From Petrosia ficiformis (lineage: Eukaryota > Porifera > Demospongiae > Haplosclerida > Petrosiidae): a DNA stretch of 64,000 bases. Positions 20,246-32,400 of this stretch are shown here, in pieces. The notes beneath the pieces were generated by a model that had not been told where the DNA came from, made no database searches, and was given only the letters and a program-made list of their open reading frames with translations. The DNA is taken from assembly GCA_947044365.1 (NCBI GenBank), contig OX345636.1:22849466-22913465 (forward strand), in the 5' to 3' direction. Each line of letters starts with the position of its first letter. The first letter of the stretch is position 1. A program made the position numbers and the translations under genes.

Positions 20246-22936
20246 TTAGTTTCCTTCTTTCTGTGTTGTTGAAAAAACAGATTTATCATTTCGTATGATG
20301 GGTGTCTCTCCAGGATCAGTGTCTTCTTTTACTCCATAACGTGGGCGTAATTGATCAATGTGTCTACGCCAAGTGGGTCCTTTCGGATAAACACGTACAT
20401 TCACTGTTCGGCTCCCTCGTACTTTTGTAACCACTGCTGGAACCCATCTTGGTTTCTTGTTACGTTTAGGTCCACAGTACAGTGCATAACAGGGTGCTCC
20501 AACTGCATACAGGTAAGTTACTCTTGATATAAATTGTGAAGATTCTCGTAGTTGATCTTTAGTAGCTTTTTTTGCTTGTTTACCCTGTTCTACATGAGCA
20601 GGTGAAGGGAATAGAGCATCCAGCTTACTTCGTATCTGTCTCCCCTGAAGCAATTCACATGGTGAGTAGCCTGAACTCAGAGGAGTGCGTCGGTACTGTA
20701 AGAAAAATTCTTGTAGTGCTGTCTTGGGAGACCTACTAGTTTTACGCAAAGACTGTTTAAATGTTTGGACTAGGCGCTCTGCAGCACCATTGGTAGCTGG
20801 ATGGTAAGGTGCTCCAGTGAGATGAGTGATTCCTCTTTCTTGACACCATGTTTGAAATTCTTCTGATAGGAAGGTAGTGGCATTATCCGTGACAATAGTA
20901 TGGGGATATCCAAAATGAGCAAAATCCTCCTCCAATAGATTAACGGTGGCTTGGGTTGATGTAGAGGAAGTTGCATGTATGCAGGGATATTTAGAGTAGC
21001 CAATTGGTGCCTTTAAAATTGATGGCATGGTCAACATGTACTCGGCTCCAGGGTTTCTCCGGTAACATCCACGGATGATTGGCTGGTTTGGATGGTTTGT
21101 TTTGGTGCTCTGCACAAGCAGTACAGTTTCGACCAAGGGTTTCAATATCTTTGTCAATGTGTGGCCAGTATACTACTGAACGAGCCAATTGCTTCATTCG
21201 TTGCATTCCAAAGTGACCCTAGTGTATGAGGTCTAGTACTGAGTTTCTCAGCTTATTGGGAATTACTATTCTTGCTCCATATACTAGACAACCGTTCTCA
21301 ATAAACAATGAATCTTCTAATTTCTTATAATGCCGAATGTTTTCCGACTCGATGTGTTGAGGCCATCCCTCTTTCACATATCTGCAAACAGCAGAAAGTA
21401 TGGGGTCTTTACGAGATTCTCTAACCAGTATACCAGCATCTGTGGGATTTAATTGTTGACTAAGGGTTTTAATGGTGCAAACAGTAGAGATATCTGCTGC
21501 TTCCTGTTCCTTGTCAAATTGTACATCCTCTCCTACCGGTAATCGACTGAGAGCATCAGCATTGCCATGCTCTGAGGTTCTTCTATATTCAATAGAATAA
21601 TCGTACTGACTCAAGGTAAGTGCCCAGCGAGCTAAACAATTTGCTGCCATGGACGGGGTACCCTTCTGAGGATTGAATAACGCCAACAAGGGTTTGTGAT
21701 CAGTGATGAGAATGAACCTTCGTCCATACAGAAACTGATGAAATTTTTGTATTCCATATATTACTGACAAGGCCTCTTTCTGTACTTGACTGTAACGACG
21801 TTGTGTGTCAGAGAGTGTCTTGGATGCATTGGCAATAGGGCGTTCTGTCCCATCACTGTAGCGGTGAAAAAGGACTGCTCCAATTCCAACATCAGAGGCA
21901 TCACAGGAAATACCAATTTGTTCCTGGGGATTGAAGTGTGCCAAAACAGTATCAGTACAGAGTATACTCTTGAGTCGTTCAAAAGTTTGTTGCTCTGATT
22001 TCCCCCATCTCCAGAGTACACCCTTCTTTAGGAGGCAATACAGTGGTTCTGTCAGTGTAGAGAGATCTTTGATGAACTTCCCATAAAACTGAACAGAGCC
22101 TAAAAATGATCTCAAAGTAGTAACATTCGTAGGTGAAGGCATGTCAAGTATAGCATCTACCTTTTACCTTTTGAAATACCTTCCTTTGAGATAGTGTAGC
22201 CTAAATATTCAACTGAGGGTTGAGCAAACACACACTTGTGTTGACAGCACCTGAGTCCTTTGTCTTGCAGACGCTGTAAGAGTGATTGTAGGTTCTTAAT
22301 GTGTTCCTCTTCATTAGAACCACTGACAAGAATGTCATCTAAGTAGACTGCGACTCCCTTGAGGTCACAGGTTATCCTTTCCATGATTTCTTGGAAATAG
22401 CCAGGGGCTGAACTGATTCCAAATGGTAATCGTGTTTGCAGTAGAACCCCTCGGTGAGTACTGAGTGCAAGCCGTTATTGGCTTTCAGGTGCTAGTCGAA
22501 TCTGATTATAGGCATTGGCCAAATCGATCTTTGTAAAGTAATATCCACCACTGAGTTTTCGTACTAAATCATCTGGAAGGGGTAGTGGTTGGCGGTGAGT
22601 ATCCAACTGTGGATTAACAGTGACCGAATAGTCACCACATACTCGTAGTTTGATTCTCTTCTCATTTGGCTGAAGAGCTTTACGAACAGGAACTACAGGC
22701 GTACCATATTCATTGAAAGGAGTTGGTACCCAGATTCCTTTCTTGATACCTTCATCATAGGCTTGATTCAGATCTTCCAGCAAGGCAAAAGGTACCGTAC
22801 GGGGCTTACAGAAAATGGGTTTCGCTTCTGATTTGAATTTGACCTCTAACTCCACATCTTTCCAACTCAGGCTGGAATATCTCTGTGAATTGTTCACACA
22901 GTTTGTGACAGGCCTGACGTAGTCTTCCCGATGCAT
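20246..22936 (-). pseudogene. Gypsy pol: reverse transcriptase, RNase H, integrase
   Basis: In order on the minus strand: RT fingers/palm (22936-22475), one in-frame TAA at about 22475, RT with VAVYLDDILVSG (YLDD active site, about 22340), a frame change at about 22157, RNase H with CDASDVGIGAVL and ITDHKPLLALF (22142-21660), the integrase zinc-binding region with CTACAEHQNKP (about 21110; frame changes near 21206 and 21157), the integrase core with VTDNATTFLSEEF and HPATNGAAERLVQTF, and a C-terminal domain ending near 20246. Catalytic residues are visible, but one stop and two to three frameshifts interrupt the frame. Confidence 0.9.
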
Positions 22937-24377
22937 CAGGTGTTTCTTTTCTGACTGTCTTGATCTCTTCCTTGGTTAGGTCAGCCGTCTGATTCTGAAT
23001 CAAACGTCGAACATCAATATCAAGTGTGGCAATCCCACTTCTACCAATTAAGTTGAGATGGTTTAGAGTAGATACATTAAAAAGGACTTCAACAGATGAG
23101 GATGAAGGTCTTAGTGTAGCTTGAGTTTTGAAGGTTCCCATAACTGGAATGCGGTCACCAGTGGCTGAGACATAATGTAGTGTAGGAGGTTTGAGAACTG
23201 GTCGTCCCAGTCGCTTCCACAACTCTTCTGAGCAGAAATTGTCTCGTGCACCACTATCCACTTCCAAATTACATGATCGTCCATCCAGTTGTAGTTGCAC
23301 AACTAGAGGGCCCTGACTTGGAATATGTTTGACTACAGAGTATGGGAACATAGTGTTAACCACCTCATAAGGATTTTCTTCCTCCTCAGTTATCTGTTTT
23401 AGAGACTCCTGGCTTCTCTTTTTCCTGAGACAAATTGACTCCAGGTGCCCTTTCTTCTGGCAGAAACGACAAATGGCATTGATGAAACGACAGTCCTTAG
23501 CTGTATGGTTAGTTTTCCCACAACGGAAACAAACTCCTTTAGGCAGTAAAAATGTATACTGTCCCGATTGTTTTGTAGACGGTTTAAAACCAGAAAGTGG
23601 AGGTTTCTTCTTATCACTCATCTTGTACACAGATGCTGTGGAGGGTGTTTCACTGGAGCCATGAACGGTCTCCTTGGCTACCTTAGCCGCTTCCTCCATT
23701 TCTTGAACTATTTCCACTGCTTTAGAGAATGTCAATTCGTCATCCCGTAGTTTGAACACAGCTTTTAGAACTGCTTCGTTCTTGACAGCACAGATAAAAC
23801 GGGTGCGCATTGCCTCGTCTTGTATGTCTTTGATAGCTGGGAAGTCACAGGTACTAGCATCTTGTCGAATCCTAGCAGCGAGCTCGGTAACTTTTTCTCC
23901 TGGTTTTCGAGGGGGTCCCGACCAGAACTTGAATCGTTCTCGAACAACAAATTGTTTTGGGTCATAATGACTTTCCATAAAGGTTGTGATGTCCTTCATT
24001 CTCCTTGGTAGGGACTGTTGACCGGCCAAGGTTGCCAAAAGTTTATAGTTGGCAGTCGTTTGGTTGGTGAGGAATACCTGAGCCATCTTATCTTCAGGGA
24101 TAGAGTTTGCAGCAGCAAAAGTATAAAACCTGGCTAGGTAATCTTTCCATAGCTCAGACATTGAGTCAAACGGCATGAAATTCGGAATACTGGCAGCAGG
24201 TTGAGTGCCAGCAATCTGTTTTGGTGGAGGCCCCAGTCGAGCTATCAATTGTTCCATCTGTTCCTGTCTGACCTCCATTTGCTTCTCCATCTGTCTTTGT
24301 TGCAGCTCTATTCGTTCATTTTGGGCCTCTAACTGCTGTTTAAAAAGTTCTACTAGTTGTTGTAGTGTCTCAGCCAT
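22806..24377 (-). CDS. Gypsy Gag-protease polyprotein
   Basis: Open for 523 codons from ATG 24377, about 75 bp after the 5' LTR. An N-terminal coiled-coil-like Gln/Glu-rich region (QQQLEAQNERIELQQRQ-type) precedes the Gag body, then two CCHC zinc knuckles (CFRCGKTNHTAKDC and CRFCQKKGHLESIC), then an aspartic protease with DSGA (LEVDSGARDNF, about 23265). The pol frame starts within its last 130 bp in another frame (22936). A programmed shift is possible, but pol carries other lesions, so a mutation is as likely. Confidence 0.85.
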   Translation of the reverse strand: MAETLQQLVELFKQQLEAQNERIELQQRQMEKQMEVRQEQMEQLIARLGPPPKQIAGTQPAASIPNFMPFDSMSELWKDYLARFYTFAAANSIPEDKMAQVFLTNQTTANYKLLATLAGQQSLPRRMKDITTFMESHYDPKQFVVRERFKFWSGPPRKPGEKVTELAARIRQDASTCDFPAIKDIQDEAMRTRFICAVKNEAVLKAVFKLRDDELTFSKAVEIVQEMEEAAKVAKETVHGSSETPSTASVYKMSDKKKPPLSGFKPSTKQSGQYTFLLPKGVCFRCGKTNHTAKDCRFINAICRFCQKKGHLESICLRKKRSQESLKQITEEEENPYEVVNTMFPYSVVKHIPSQGPLVVQLQLDGRSCNLEVDSGARDNFCSEELWKRLGRPVLKPPTLHYVSATGDRIPVMGTFKTQATLRPSSSSVEVLFNVSTLNHLNLIGRSGIATLDIDVRRLIQNQTADLTKEEIKTVRKETPDASGRLRQACHKLCEQFTEIFQPELERCGVRGQIQIRSETHFL

Positions 24378-24452
24378 GATCTTGCCAGAGCTAGGTGAAG
24401 GCAGGTTATAGGAGATTGGTCCAACTGATTACCCACTGCGCCAAAATTATCC

Positions 24453-24661
24453 TGTTGTATCTTTGGATAATTCAATATTTTTGATCAAAGAAACAAAGAT
24501 CTCACATTATCAGACAACTAAAAACTAGTACAAAAATTAGACATTTATATAGAAAACAATATCAGTTCTGGAAGGTTCCGGAGTCACTAAGTGTAAATGT
24601 TGTAACTGTATTGTATTTATTTCAGACAGGTTGACTGGTAAGACTACATCATAATACATCA
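24453..24661 (-). repeat. 5' LTR of the young Gypsy element
   Basis: 209 bp, begins TGATGTATTATG on the minus strand and ends GATACAACA, then the leader with the putative primer-binding site (24452-24403). Confidence 0.92.
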
Positions 24662-24666
24662 ATTAC

Positions 24667-24870
24667 ATACGTTTTCAACAGCATATGCATTTGCCAATTG
24701 ACAATGAGGTGTTACCTAGAGATGATCAAGATCGAAATCAAAAGATACGGTATCTGTGGAGGAAACTAACATTGCAACTACAAAACAAGTCCAAAAGAAG
24801 ACATCAACTCCAAGTAATTTCTGAGGGAACAGAGTTACTACTTCAAAATACTTACCAAAAGCAGTGAAAA
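24667..24870 (+). pseudogene. Older Gypsy integrase fragment, 3' part
   Basis: MHLPIDNEVLPRDDQDRNQK continues the integrase C-terminal region interrupted at 19798 (the RLPIDNE block normally follows HSPYY...). The two halves were one sequence before the young Gypsy inserted. Confidence 0.8.
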
Positions 24871-25102
24871 AAAGGAAAGATGGAACCATTATATATATCT
24901 AGGACCATACACAATAAATCAGGGGTCTCGGAAAGGGTTTATGCGAACTCAAGAACTATGATTGCTTTCCCACGGGTTCGATGTATGTTTATATTATATA
25001 AATATATATATATAATAATGTTTGTGTTACTTACGCGAGTATGATTTGTATACGTAGTTAAGGAAGTTAAGTCATTCCCGGGGGCGGAACCAATAAAGAA
25101 GC

Positions 25103-26110
25103 GTGCTGGGAACTCTCTATCGTCTGCGAAATCCTGTAGCAATGGAAACTTGTGCGTCCAGCTGTTTACCTTTGTTCATACACCTGGTAGAGCAGCATAG
25201 TATCCGATTGAATAAACAAAGGGTGCTCAACCGTAGACGTAAGCAAACTGAAAGTTTACAGACAAAGGCAATATGTTTGGAAAGAATGAGACAAAGAGCT
25301 TCTATACGTAACAGTGTAGAGACTGAAGAACAAAGGCCTAAAGACCAGTCGTCTTGCTGACTTGAGTCAACGAGCTACTGTACGTGTCAGTGAGGAGACT
25401 GAAGAAGAAAGGACCAGTCGTCGTCTCGTCGTAGGTGAGTCGTCTGCTTCTCGACTCACCTACCCCCAAGGAGGATCGTATGTGACCTATGAAACAGTAG
25501 AGGACTTGATAGCGCCATTTTATTCACATCCAACAACTATACCACTTCCTGATGTCCCTGAAGGTGAGTGTGTTTGGTTGTGTACACGTTGTCAGTCCAT
25601 ACTGGGTAAAGGGAAATTATGCATGTATTAACAACATACAAGTTGTTGAAGTCCCTCCTGTATTATCTGTGTTAAGCACAATGGAGCAGAAGTTGATATC
25701 TAAAGTACAAGCCTTTATGAAGCTTATAGTACTTCCATTAGGTCAAAGTATAAATTTTCCTGTTAATGTTTCTCAGGTATGTAATGCTCTACCTAGACCA
25801 ATTCATGAATCTGGTGTAATACTAGTACAATCATCATCATCAACTTCTGCTTCCACCTCAACTGCTGAAGGGGGGGAAGGTTCATCTTCTATTACCACTC
25901 ATTCCTGCAAAAGGTATGTGGTTAGAAAGCCTAAAATAATGAGAGCTTTACATTAGTTAAAGACTTCAAATATATTGTATGGTGATATTCACATAGAAGA
26001 TGGTAATATCACATGTGATGATAGTGATAATAATGATAATAATAATGATGAAGATGATGATGTAAATAATAATAATGATGCAGATAATGATGATAATACT
26101 ACTACCAATG

Positions 26111-26147
<37 letters not shown>

Positions 26148-28015
26148 TACAGTGAATGGGCCTCCCCAATTAGAAAGTTCAGTAGTTAGGACGGACTTTA
26201 ACATGCCTAACACGGAAGCTGTTGACATCATTCGTAATGGAGATTTCAATTATCCAGTTTATAGACTGCTACCACGTGTTGAAGGCCAGCCTATTAGTTT
26301 GTTTACTGATGCTAAAGCAGAGGAAATGGCATTTCCCTGTTTGTTTCCAAATGGTGTCAATGGTTTCTTAACAGCCCGTGATCCAGCTATAAGTATTACG
26401 GACTATATTCAAATCCGTTTACTTAATGCTGATAGTAGATGGGCTAGTCACATTCCTTATTTATTGTGGTCATGTAATCTCCTTGAGCAACACAGACTGC
26501 ATGATTCAGTTTGCATTGCAATGAGAATCCGATCCTCCTCGGGGGGTAGACGACCTAGAAACCATGTAGATCAAGCACAACAACAAGAGCATGACCAACA
26601 GGCTCTGACAGCTGGTGATCTATTGAATGATACATCCTCAGAGAACCCTGACCTGTCTGAGAATTGTTTTGGTTTCATGCGTAATATTTGCGGCTCAGCT
26701 GCATATTGGCAGAGGGCTAAGCTTGATGATGTTTTGTACACTTGGACCTCCCACTTTCTTCCTCACACTCAGTGCTGATGATATGAACTGGACTGATCTG
26801 CTCTACATCCTAGCAAACCGTGATGAAATGAATCTCACTGAGCAACAAGCGAAAGACTTGCCAACAACACAGCGGAAACGTAGTTACCCTGTGATTGTTG
26901 CTCAACATTTTTCTCACCCATTCAATTCGTTTATGAAATTTATTCTAAATGGAGATGGTAAATCCATTGGTGAAATTCTGGACTACTTTTGGAGAGTTGA
27001 GTTTCAGCAGAGAGGCTCTCCTCACATCCACTCTCTGTGGTGGGTGAAAGATGCTCCTAAGCTATGTACTGTCGAAGGTAAGAGAGCTACACCAGAGTTC
27101 ATTGATAAATACATAACGTGTGGAGTACCAGTGATTGGTGAGGATGATGAATTAAGATCGCTAGTGATGAGAGTACAGAGACACACTCATACCCAAACAT
27201 GCCGAAAACAAGGTCGATTCAGATGTAGATTTGATTTCCCAAAGAGAGCGAGTGCAACTACTCACTTGAAACTTAACAGGGATATCGGCAATAAAGCTAG
27301 ATTCTACGTACTGAAAAGAGAACAGAGAAATGAATTCATCAATCCTTACAACCCTGGGGTGCCAACATGGACTTGCAAATGGTTGGCTCCGTCTACAGTG
27401 CTGCTCAGTACGTCTGCCATTATATGCGCAAAGACGAACCTAAGGAACTCAGACAGCTGATTTCTCGTAGTCTAGAAAAGCTACCCGAAAACTGTACTCA
27501 GAAATCTCGTTTGATAAAGATAGGTAACACCTTGATTAGCCATTGTATTCTGAGTGCCTGGGAAGCTGTTTACCAAACGACAAGTCTTCATTTACATGGA
27601 TCTTCGAGAGGTACAATATTTGTGAATACGGGAAGGCCTCAGAAAAGTACAAGAGTAATAAAATCAACTAGAAAGCTTCTGGAGATGGATGGTGGTGATA
27701 CTGATGTCTTTGAAAGTGGACTATATGAGTGCTATGCTGCTCGTCCACTTGGTGATCCATTCGAAAATATGAGCCTTGCTCATTTTGCTGTTTGGTACGC
27801 TACATCAAAGCCTCCTTCTACCTTTGGTACGTCAACTAGAGCTCAGCCTTGGTACAAACTACAAGGTAATAGTGGATGGATGGATATACTTGCGTGGAAA
27901 GCAAGCATGTCTTCGTGTACCAACACTGACTCCCAAAGCTAATGGTGATGACTACTACTACCACTTGCTTATGTTGTATTTGCCATGGCGTAACGAAACT
28001 GTGGATCTCTAGGGT
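25103..28015 (+). pseudogene. Helentron C Rep (HUH endonuclease) domain, broken
   Basis: STPR repeats (25230-25430), then a Helitron-like N-terminal region: PRPIHESGVILVQ, a low-complexity Asp/Asn stretch and polyGln (26020-26150), EEMAFPCLFPNGVNGF (about 26325). The Rep core follows in a new frame: PTFFLTLSADDMNWTDLL (26745), FQQRGSPHIHSLWWV (HUH motif HIH, about 27020), and AAQYVCHYMRKDEPKE (tyrosine-lysine motif YxxxYxxK, about 27400). Frame changes occur near 25360, 25560, 25956, 26760 and 27400, and a stop replaces Trp at 25954. It is inactive in cis. Confidence 0.88.
26015..26150. repeat. GAT/AAT-rich and CAA microsatellites inside Rep
   Basis: gataataatgat-type repeats, then (CAA)12-13, encode an Asn/Asp run followed by polyGln in the Rep frame. 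Confidence 0.9.
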
Positions 28016-28017
28016 TC

Positions 28018-28112
28018 ACGTGCTCCTCCACCTCCACCTAAAAAAGGAAACCGCAGGAATAGAAAGAGGAAACAAAACGGCGGTGAAAGGTCAAAGATTA
28101 TAACTGTTAGTT
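28018..28112 (+). pseudogene. Proline-rich Helentron ORF, 3' half
   Basis: RAPPPPPKKGNRRNRKRKQN... through a TAA at about 28112, equal to the end of the 72-residue ORF at 10823-11041. Its start is lost at the deletion junction. Confidence 0.6.
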
Positions 28113-28677
28113 AATAAGTAATTTATATACACATGTATATATTATAATAATAATTATATTCTTTGTTTTGTTTTCATACAGATTGAAGTAACTAAAGCAG
28201 GAGGGATCATAATAAAAAAAACATTTAATTAAAAAGTTAAAAAAAGTAATTATATATATATAATTATTATATTATATTAATCATTTAAAAAGATTCAATT
28301 ACATGATAATTATTAGCGAATAACAGCAGAAATTCTGGTAACTACAACTTTCGCTTACTAAACTCTGCATGTGCTGTTTCAGCTTGCACTAGGTTGTCTT
28401 ATGCTGCAGAGTGATCTTTGCCTTGAAGTAGTACTATATAGTCTTAATCTTTGTTGTTTCAATCCTTTGTGCTCTACCCCTTCTCTGTATTTGAGCAGTA
28501 GTACTCTTCTTAATCTTAGCTGTTTCCATCCTTTGTGCGCTATGGCTGTTCTGTATTTCTGCTTGACAGTGCTTGCTAATCTCGTCTCAGATTTCTCTCG
28601 TGCTCTATTTTATGCACATGCTCAGTAACATGCGTGACCTTTGAACCATGACAATTTAGCAATCATACAGCCAAGAT

Positions 28678-28708
<31 letters not shown>

Positions 28709-28804
28709 ACATGTCTATATATATATATATATATATATATACAGGTAATTATATATATATATATATATATATATTGAGGGGAAAACATCATACATACGGC
28801 CAAG

Positions 28805-28850
28805 ATATATTGAGAAAAACATCCCTATGGGATGTTTTTTCTCAATATAT
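28805..28850. repeat. Terminal palindrome of Helentron C
   Basis: The same palindrome as 10080-10125 (CATCCC TAT GGGATG core). Confidence 0.75.
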
Positions 28851-28859
28851 TTTATAATT

Positions 28860-29210
28860 GTCATATTTGATTTCAAAAGAGAAGCCAAAGAAAATTTTCA
28901 CTCAAAGAATGAAGAAACTAGTCAGAAGTTGATTGGATCGATGATGAACACATTACTCCGGCAAAGTATTACTCAAAAATCAATTCCCTCTATTGATGGA
29001 CTGCAATCACCACTCTTAGCACAAAATAATGCTTCATTCCAGTTCAGAATGAAGCTATCCAAATACACCATACAAGTGACTTTTGCGAAATTGTTAAGCT
29101 CTTAGCTGTACGCATACCTACTATCCAAGCAGCAGAAAGGCACAAAGGACTGTGGTGTGTTTGCAATTGCCTCAGTATTGCACATAGCTCTTGGTGAAAA
29201 TGTAGAAAAC
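28860..29210 (+). pseudogene. ULP1-like protease fragment, arm 2 (5' part)
   Basis: Plus-strand NTLLRQSI...SIPSIDGLQSPLL, then in another frame KGTKDCGVFAIASVLHIALG, the Asp-Cys-Gly active-site context of C48 peptidases. The His-containing middle is missing. Interrupted at 29210 by the 7.58 kb transposon and continued at 36791. Confidence 0.65.
29203..29210. repeat. Left 8-bp target-site duplication (tagaaaac)
   Basis: Identical to 36791-36798. The uninterrupted site is seen in the other arm near 9713-9725, where the sequence has a single copy. Confidence 0.9.
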
Positions 29211-29237
29211 ACATTCTATTTTATATCAGGAAAATAT
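29211..29237 (+). repeat. Left terminal inverted repeat
   Basis: ACATTCTATTTTATATCAGG then AAAATAT; pairs with 36763-36790. Confidence 0.85.
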
Positions 29238-29457
29238 TTTTCTATTTTCGTTCCTGTCAGAATTGCAGGTTTTGTAAAATTGAGAATTTTTACTTATCAC
29301 AGAATGTAGATTTCTTCAGAATGTGAAAAATCTGCACCCAGTATTCACTTACTTATGAATTCTGTCAATAATATTGTCATCACAATTGCAATTATCAAAA
29401 TAAAGAAAAAAATAATGATAGATGAAATAGTAATCCAAGAGTATCAATATAAAATAG

Positions 29458-32400
29458 TTATCCAGGAGTATCGATTGTAGTTTCTATTGTAGTATCCATG
29501 TTCACATTGAGGTCATCTTCAGGACGTTCTTCATCAAAAACAGTTTCTTCTTCTGCATTGAGAAGTTTAATAGATTTAGTCGTTAATTCAAAATATCTCT
29601 TAGAGTCTTTTTCTAGTAGCATACAGTTTCTTCCTTGTGTAACACCTGCAAGTAGACTGCCTTCACCTGTCAAGAACAGATTTCAATGAACAATATGATT
29701 TTGAGAGTTTTGAAACTTCATAGTATTTGAAGATTTGGTGGAGATCTGAAATTTCAGAACCTCTTTTGAAGTTAAAAATGAACACATGCAATTGTATCAT
29801 TATTTTTGGACTCAAACAAAAATTCATGATTATTTTTGAGTTCAGTTACAAGAAGGCTATTACCAAAATTATTATTTTAGTAATAGCCTTCAAATCCATG
29901 TGTATATATACTGTGATATTTATATAACACAAGTATTCAAAATTCAAAACTGCAACAGTTATGTACAAGATGAACCTTATATAGCTACTAAATTTGAAAC
30001 TATTAATATATATATACCTGTTCCTGAAAGTATCCAGTCATTTTTTTTACTGTACTGCTTCACTAGCGATTGTAGGAAAATAATTGGGATCTCATCTTTA
30101 TGATTTTCAATTTCACATATGAAAACAGTACTGGTATTTGTATCATCTTCTTCAATGTTGTTAAAGACTGCGACTATTCCATAAGCATAATTACATGAAC
30201 CTAAAAGTAAAATATCAATAATTATATCATGATTAAAATACTTAGTATAAATTTGCTAAAACTAAAATTAGTTAGAAACACCAAATTATTACAACTACAG
30301 CCTGATATCAATTAAATACATCACACTGAGCTGTACCATTTTTACAAGCTAGAACACCTGTCTGTACTTGTCCAAAGCTATCTGACAGAGCATTAGCTAC
30401 TGTTCCAATGTCCTCCAGGTTAGTTAAAAATACATGAGTATAGGTTTGAAGACCCACATTGAAATTGATAGCTCTAACAGAAGTTGCCAATGTACTTGGG
30501 GATAAAATCTGTAATTATAATTATACATATTCAACAATCAAGTGTAATAGTAATAATAATTCAGCTATATACACCTTTGTCTGTTCAGTACAGTTGAAAT
30601 GATTTCTCACATCCATAAGAATAAGGGTAAAACCTAGAAACTGAACTTGATGCTCAACAATACAACTGACCTGAAATTCAGAAAACATGCACATTATAAA
30701 TATAAACACTAATGTATCCAACACATTTTTTTAACCTTTTTCCATACATCTTCCAACTTCTCCCCAAGATCCAACACATTCTCCTTTAAAAACAATGCTA
30801 AACAGTGATTTAATTCTGTGATAAACAGATCATCATCAACTTTTGAATCTGTATGTGATTTAGAAATGGAGCTCAGTCGTTTTGCTTTCATGGCCTGCTG
30901 ACAAAATCTCATGAAGGGCTCTGGAATAGTAGGAGACGAGAAGTTCAGTTTACAAAATGTTTCTAGTTTTTCTGTTTTCGTATGCTCAGGATATCTTTCA
31001 TTAGCTTCTTTCCAACTAGAAAGGTTTGTTACCTTTAAAAAGCAAGTTTGAATTTTGTTGAGTTGTTTAACTGCTGAGCATTCCCCTGATAGTTCAACCA
31101 AAGATGACTTCATGTCTACTACATCTTTCAATAATTTATGACCAACCTCCAAATCCACTCCACGAAGGCATTTTAACTTACTGCCCTTGAGGTCTGGTGG
31201 TTTAGCAGCAACAGACTTTTTGCTGCGAGGAATTTTTTGTCCTTTCAGTTGGCCTTTTGAGTATAATAAAAACATTTTCTCCACCGTTTTAAAAATTCCA
31301 TTTGGAAGGGAGGCCAGGTAAAATACCATTGCATCATCTAATTGCTCAACCTATATATATGTTCCATGGGAAGAAGGTTTGGTTAACTCAAAGCAGGACA
31401 AAAACAAGTCACATTATAAGCATTAGACATATCACATTACATTCATGATTAAACCACATGTTTAGATAGGTTCTATCACCTATAGTTGTCTAGTAAACAC
31501 AAAGGGTTTCTTAAAAGTGAGAAACCTAAAATCCCTCCCTTCCTTGGAAATAAACACAACTGTACAACACAGTACAGTGATTGATTGCATTAACAATAAT
31601 ATTAATTTCGTATGGAGGTAATATAACCTTTTGAGTCAACAGCAATGAGCAAGTCTTTTTCCACCCAGATGGCCTTTCAGGGGGATCTATTTCTTCATAA
31701 GAAATATGAGACATTTCAAATAGCAATTTTCTACACTGCAGAACCTTCAAAAATAAACATATAAGCATGTGCATTTCGAATAATAATTATTGTAACTCAC
31801 TCTGTCCCAAGCAGTCATATCATGACTGAAGTTGGTAGCACGGTTATGCTTGGAGGCTAACCGAATAAGGAGATGTGATTCCATTTTGGAATATATGGAG
31901 CATAATCTATGAGTGTAGGTTCTATTACGGCTTAATTCAGGTTTTTCTGAGAGGATTTGCTGAAGAGCCTCACGTGAATGATTACCTCCAATTGTGTAAT
32001 AAGTGTATGCTTCCTTCATCTTTGAATCAAACTTTTCTTTGTCTTTCAACTGAACAACACAGAGGATGGGCTGCACATCACCTAATGGATTATCCAACAT
32101 TTCTTGCTTCAGCGCTTCTATGAAAACTGTTTTTTTATCTCTTACTAAGAGCTGTTTAGGTGGTTCCATTAACCGACAAACTGGAAGCATATAAAATCCT
32201 AGAAGAATAGAAATAGAACATGTAAAGCAAGATTTGCATGAGATCATACCTAAAAAGTTGTTCCTAATTTTTTGGTCCATGTCTGTTTCATCACAATTAG
32301 CAGCATTTTCTTCTTCCATTCTTAAACTCTTGGAAGTTGGCAATAAACATGGAGGGGTTGTAGATGATTTTCGTTTACGATTTGGTGTTGCAATATCATC

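Larger units (their letters stand above)
19799..24661 (-). mobile_element. Young Gypsy LTR retrotransposon with 5-bp target duplication
   Basis: LTRs at 19870-20079 and 24453-24661 (about 210 bp, TG...CA) differ at only two positions. The target duplication ATTAC is at 19794-19798 and 24662-24666. In minus orientation a polypurine tract GGTGGGGAGG sits directly before the 3' LTR (20080-20090), and a putative primer-binding site TGGCGCAGTGGG starts about 9 nt after the 5' LTR. Gag, protease, RT, RNase H and integrase are all present but the pol frame is broken. The 3' end is abnormal: an extra leader plus LTR end at 19799-19869. Confidence 0.92.
24950..28850 (+). mobile_element. Helentron/Helitron copy C (Rep half, helicase deleted)
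   Basis: Starts near ATTGCTTTCCCACGGG (24959), contains the STPR-Rep coding region (25103-28015), then jumps at 28017 to the proline-rich ORF tail (28018-28112), AT-rich spacer, 28371-28628 block, AT microsatellite (28680-28775) and terminal palindrome (28805-28850). The whole PIF1 helicase region, about 2.9 kb in copy B, is missing. Together with B it forms an inverted repeat. Confidence 0.75.

Noticed and set aside
21761..23967. Several plus-strand ORFs of 60-86 residues
   Set aside because: Shadows of the Gypsy gag and pol frames on the other strand.
25966..26249. Minus-strand ORFs rich in Ile/Leu/Ser/Cys
   Set aside because: Antisense of the GAT/AAT and CAA microsatellites in the Rep gene.
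30308..30310. TGA as the end of the ParB-like gene
   Set aside because: Ending there also keeps the frame, but splicing at 30337 to 30200 and 30018 to 29666 adds two in-phase exons with a methyltransferase-like motif; the longer model is preferred.
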